Under the pieces are notes generated by a model that did not search any database, was not told where the DNA came from, and saw nothing but the letters and a program-made list of their open reading frames with translations. Shown one piece after another: positions 60,215 to 64,000 of a DNA stretch of 64,000 nucleotides. The position numbers were made by a program, and so were the translations under genes. Numbering within the stretch: the stretch's first letter is position 1; every line of letters starts with the position of its first letter. This DNA comes from Ceraceosorus guamensis (Eukaryota; Basidiomycota; Exobasidiomycetes; Ceraceosorales; Ceraceosoraceae), in contig NW_020290027.1 in NCBI RefSeq assembly GCF_003144195.1, positions 181,010-245,009 on the forward strand, in the 5' to 3' direction.

Positions 60215-61641
60215 CTAATGATAGAAGGAGCGTCCAGCGTTGATGCCGTATTCTCCTAGAGCAGCGCTCAGATCGTCCATGGTCAGCACAGTACGGGCTC
60301 GATCCTTCGTATGCAGTTGCAGAACGAAGCAAGTGTATATCAGCCCCAACGTATCCCCGCACAGCGCGACGAGAAGTGCATTGGCTCACCCTTGCGCCGC
60401 TCGCGCCAGCTCGCTGACGTCCTGGACCCGCATTGGTGCGAATTCGAGCGTACTGAAAAGCATCCGTCGCAATGTCTGAGACAAACTTCTCGGCTGCTAG
60501 GGACAGCAAGCGTTTGCTGAGAGGACGAGCGCAAAGAATGGGTCAGCCCAGCGCATTGTCTAGCTATACGGAAGCGCGCTTGGCCGACTTACAGGCGCTG
60601 ATCGTCGCATTCGAAGCCTACTTTGGACAAGTAGTGCTCCGTGACCTCATCCGGGATCTAGGGTGCAAGCGAGTTCAGTCAAGACAGGCGCTTCTTGAGA
60701 TGCCTTCAACCGATTGACAAACACGCTCACCAGTGGATCATAGCCGTCGAGCATACCCAAGAACTCTCCCAAAGTCCTATCTTTTCTCCTCTCCTCCTCT
60801 GCCCTCCTCGAAAGAGGTTGTTCTTGACTTGCGCTGGCCTGTGCACCCTTCACAGACACGGTGTCGCCTTCCCTTGTACTCGTCTGATCACCCGTGGGCG
60901 TCTGATTGCCATCAACGTCCATCGACGCATCTGCATTCGACTTGTCCCCTGCAGCTCGCGAAGGAGCCGGCGTCAGGCCTCTGCGAGCAATGTAGCGCGA
61001 AAGATCTTCCGACGTGGCGATGCCGATGACGAATTGACGATCCACGTCTGTCACAAACGCAAAAGGGTTCGAGTCGAGGAAAGCTGAAAAGCAGGGCGCG
61101 CGTGCGTAGAAGTGAAGTGGTGGGTGAGCATACATGCGTCTCACGGAACAGCAGCATGATCATCATCCACCTGACGCTCTTCTTCAGCTGGCACCCCGCA
61201 TCTCATCTCGCATGGCTCACCTTCAAGCTCGGCCAAGCCAGTGTCGGGGGTGATGACGGTAAAGGTACCTCCGGCGCTTTCTCCTCTGAACCTCGTCATA
61301 GCCTCCGATACATTTCTTTCTGCGCTGAGTTTACCAGTCCCCGTCCGATGCACAGCTTCCTTCACATCCAAGTATCCCTTAGGTTTACGTCCATCCATCA
61401 CCGGAAGTTGAGAATAATCGTGATCGTGAGCGATGCGAAGTGCGGATCCCAAAGGCGTTCGAAGATCGACGCAAACGGCTGGCGAAAGTTGAAGATCCTC
61501 CACGGATGCGCCTCTGAAACGCGATGCTGCGTCCGTTGGAGCCGCTGGAGGCTGCACGATGGAGGCTACGGATGGTTGCGGAGCTGGAATAGCACCCGAT
61601 ATGGGCGTCGATGGTACGACGTCACCTGCTTCAGAAGCCAT
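60215..61641 (-). CDS. TAF10: CBS-domain protein fused to TAF10 (TFIID/SAGA subunit)
   Basis: Five exons, 61641-61221, 61083-60731, 60657-60593, 60516-60390 and 60304-60215, encode 351 residues. The first ~170 residues are a two-CBS module: LGSALRIAHDHDYSQLPVMD, KPKGYLDVKEAVHR, then SEAMTRFRGE, FTVITPDTGLAELEAFLDSN, FAFVTDVDRQFVIGIATSEDLSRYI. It is like a separate fungal CBS-domain protein. From about residue 232 the sequence is TAF10: RTLGEFLGMLDGYDPLIPDEVTEHYLSKVGFE, KRLLSLAAEKFVSDIATDAFQYARI and DRARTVLTMDDLSAALGEYGINAGR. This is a histone-fold protein of TFIID and SAGA. Exon 2 carries both the end of the CBS module and the start of the TAF10 part with no stop between. A separate TAF10 transcript could start at the Met of SMDVDGNQ inside exon 2. 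The TAF10 assignment is strong; the fusion as one protein needs transcript data. Confidence 0.88.
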
Positions 61642-62288
61642 CTCGGCGTATCCGAATTGTGCTTGGCTGCCTGGATGAGATATTAGACGGTACGGGCTTG
61701 ATGGCGAGATCGAGTGGTGTGCGCGCTCTCTCTGTTGAGCTCCAGATGTGCGCGCTGGAGAGAAGCGATACTGAGGATTGCCACAGTCGTGTTTGTTGTC
61801 GTGTAGAGGAGTCAAAAGTATACACAAAGGTCTGATGAGTGTGGCACGTGTTTCGGTCTGACGTTGGAGCTAGAGCATGCGCTTGACCTGAGATCTCAAG
61901 TTGCGAATCGTGAGTTCTCGCGAGCCACGCGCCCAAGGATGATTGAGCGATGCTGCATGCTGCCTTGTCTGAACGTGATCAAGGCGCCTGCCTGCAGCAC
62001 GGGCGGCCAGAGTCAAATCGTCCAGCTCCGCGGAGTTGCACTTGACTCTTGACTGTTGTTCCGTAGCGCTTACTCAATCACGTGAAATTCTACTCGCGCG
62101 GATTTGCATCACGCATGCGACGCGCGGCGCCGCTCGTTCACGACTCGTGAATGTTTCTCCCCACTTCTCCACCTCACGCGATCCAACTTGCAAAGTGCTG
62201 GTCAATCACTTCCACCTTGCCTCTATCCAACCCAGCGCTTTGTTTCAAAAAAAGTGCAAGCACGCCTCATCCTAGTCTGCACATCATC
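61642..62288. promoter_or_regulatory. Shared divergent promoter of the CBS-TAF10 gene and OTU1
   Basis: 647 bp between two start codons. It holds a TCGTGA at 61908 and the 13-bp palindrome at 62138-62150. The frame upstream of 61641 stays open without an ATG near a plausible start, so a slightly longer N-terminus of the CBS protein cannot be excluded. Confidence 0.55.
62138..62150. promoter_or_regulatory. 13-bp palindrome TCACGA-C-TCGTGA
   Basis: The same 13-mer as at 59659-59671, here 151 bp upstream of the OTU1 start codon and 497 bp upstream of the CBS-TAF10 start. Confidence 0.65.
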
Positions 62289-63935
62289 ATGATACGCATT
62301 AGGTAGGTAATCCGTCTGGCTTGTGTGGGAAACCAGCGCTGAGATCGAACATTGGTTGATGCTGCACCAGGCATCCTCAAGGCACCTCCACACTGCACTT
62401 GGCACAGGTCAAAACATTGCAAGACTTGCAAAAAAGCATCAGTGAAAGCTGTGGAATCCCAGCTTGGGATCAAGAGCGTGAGTGAGGTGCACCATCTGCG
62501 CGCTTCCTCTCGTTTCAGCGTTTGCCTGACAAAAGTACAGCCTACACTCCTTCGCCGTCTAGTCCGGACTGGATATCCCCCACGCCCGCTTAGCGTTTCC
62601 ACCCTTTCACCCGGCACACTGCTTAGCCATGCTGACATTGCTTTGACGGCCGGAAGTCAGCTCACAGTGTCGTACAAGCCTGCAACCTCATCCACGCCCA
62701 ACCGAAGTGCCCACACGATCCCAGACACTACGTCGTCGGCTAGCTCGAGCCAGAGCGCCGCCGCAGCGGCTCCTATCGCAGATAGATCGTTCACTGCTGC
62801 ACCTTCGACGCCCTTGCCACAAGCCTTCGGCAATCCAGCATCCGCAGCGCCACCCGCCTTGAAGCCAAAGCCGCCGGCCAGTTCTGCCAGATTTGGCGGG
62901 GCAACGACGCCACGCGCGGAATCAAGTCGGGCACCGCTCTCATCATCGGCATACACCGGTTCGCCGACAGCAAAGAAGAGCGCCAAGGTAGCTGATGGGG
63001 AGGTTCACGTCCCGCTCGATGGACAAGCTTTGACGCTTAAAGTTGTGGACGATGACAATAGCTGTCTGTTCAATGCTGTCAGCATGCTGGTGAAGGGCAC
63101 CATTGGAGCTGCTGTCTGTAAAGAGCTTCGGCAGAGTGAGTCGCGCGTGGAGCGTTGCGCTGTCCCACAAGGCCTAGACGCATATAGGTCAATCATTTGG
63201 GCAGCTCGCTGAAAGTGCAAGAGCTCTACCCCATCTGCAGTCGTGAGCTCTGTCGTCCTGTCTTCCCCGGACGAATATCCAGAGGTGATCTTGGGACACG
63301 ACCCAGCGGTATACGCTGCCAAGATGCTAGATCCAAAGACGTGGGGAGGTGCCGTGGAGCTTTCCATCCTATCAAAGCATTTTCAGACCGAGCTGCACGC
63401 TGCTGATGTAGCGAGTGGAGTTGTGCACCGATTCGGAGAAGGCATGGGCTTCGAAGAGCGAGCGTGGTTGTTGTACAGCGGCATGTGAGTACAGACGGTC
63501 ATGCACGGCGCGCTGAGCCGGTGCGGAGTCAGGCTTCGCGTCGCCAATCGGTCTAAAGCCTTTTGTCCATCGCCACTAGCCATTACGATGCTATAGCGCT
63601 ACTGCCCACTCCGGATGCCCCCTTGGAATTTGGCACTTTGAGATTCCCAGTGCCACCAGTGGGCGTCGAAGATGTCGTTCTCGAAGCGGTGCAAGATCTC
63701 GTCTCTGTTCTGAAGAAAAGGCACTAGTAAGTAGGCTTGAAGCTAGGATGCCAGCGTGTCGAGGGCTGGATGATGCTGACACAGAGCATCGCTCTGGCGA
63801 TTGGCGATCAGCTACACCGATACATCGACATTTGCTCTGAAGTGCAATCGGTGCCAGACACCACTGCAGGGCCAAAGGCAGGCTACGGAGCATGCCAAGC
63901 AGACTGGACACACTGAGTTTGTGGAAAACGAGTGA
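62289..63935 (+). CDS. OTU1: Ubiquitin thioesterase OTU1/YOD1
   Basis: Six exons, 62289-62302, 62371-62477, 62563-63135, 63241-63484, 63580-63726 and 63812-63935, encode 402 residues. The N-terminus is the UBX-like domain (MIRIRHPQGTSTLHLAQVK, ending LRTGYPPRPL), which binds Cdc48/p97. A disordered Ala/Ser/Pro linker of ~100 residues follows. The OTU peptidase core has the catalytic Cys in VVDDDNSCLFNAV (about Cys208), then DPKTWGGAVELSILSKHF and the catalytic His in IHYDAIALL. It ends with a C2H2 zinc finger (CNRCQTPLQG, EHAKQTGHTEF). The enzyme trims ubiquitin chains on p97 substrates in ERAD. Exon 1 holds only 14 coding bases. The acceptor at 62562 was chosen over a pyrimidine-rich AG at 62518 because only it keeps frame and gives the conserved GYPP segment. 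Confidence 0.95.
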
Positions 63936-64000
63936 TGCGCCGTTCGCGATGATCTGCCTCTTGTTGATCGGATCGCGAAAGCATTTCCTTCCCCCCCCCC

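Noticed and set aside
63991-64000. Run of ten C at the right edge as a possible telomere or contig end
   Set aside because: No TTAGGG-type repeats are present and similar G/C homopolymers occur inside the window (521-533, 16644-16652, 53286-53294).
1-64000. tRNA, rRNA, CRISPR arrays and intact transposons
   Set aside because: I found no T-loop/anticodon layout, no conserved rRNA words, no regularly spaced repeats, and no transposase, integrase or reverse-transcriptase motif. A tRNAscan or Infernal run would be decisive for small RNAs.

Overview
The window is nuclear DNA of a filamentous or yeast-like fungus, most likely a basidiomycete and probably of the Ustilaginomycotina type. The reasons are a GC-rich genome, compact genes with many short introns (mostly 60-120 bp, donors almost always GTGAGT, GTAAGT or GTGAGC), Zn2Cys6 and DHA2-MFS genes, and smut-like serine/histidine-rich secreted proteins. 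The species-level placement is an inference. No bacterial-type operons, rRNA, tRNA, CRISPR array or intact transposon was recognised.

I reconstructed 20 gene models by joining open reading frames across splice sites; for each, exon lengths sum to a multiple of three. From left to right: a secreted RlpA-like double-psi beta-barrel protein (+), a Zn2Cys6 transcription factor (-), UBA3 NEDD8-activating E1 (+), a DHA2 MFS transporter (-), an FR47/GNAT-type acetyltransferase (+), a 7-exon CYSTM miniprotein (-), a CWC21-type splicing factor (+), an alpha/beta hydrolase (-), the NFU1 Fe-S scaffold (+), a GPI-anchored serine-rich protein (-), a NADAR/YbiA protein (+), TRAPPC4/Trs23 (-), NUP188 (+), MAK16 (-), RNase H2 catalytic subunit (-), a multi-domain repeat protein annotated in two pieces (+), a PLD-superfamily enzyme (+), GRX5 (-), a CBS-domain/TAF10 fusion (-) and OTU1/YOD1 (+).

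The set is mostly housekeeping (neddylation, ubiquitin, splicing, ribosome biogenesis, Fe-S clusters, nuclear pore, vesicle tethering, TFIID/SAGA). It is interspersed with surface or secreted proteins. NFU1 and GRX5 both serve mitochondrial Fe-S cluster delivery; UBA3 and OTU1 both serve ubiquitin-like pathways. These pairs are not adjacent and show no operon-like logic.

Three things stand out. (1) A gene at 48.3-53.2 kb encodes a secreted protein built from five diverged copies of an unrecognised domain of about 110 residues. It carries an apparent frameshift after copy 1 and an in-frame TAG followed by 118 further open codons. (2) The CBS-domain protein and TAF10 are joined in one reading frame. 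(3) A short motif, TCACGA/TCGTGA, sometimes as the 13-bp palindrome TCACGA-N-TCGTGA, recurs in almost every intergenic upstream region. The first 14 genes also alternate strand perfectly, giving long divergent spacers that hold this motif and short convergent spacers.
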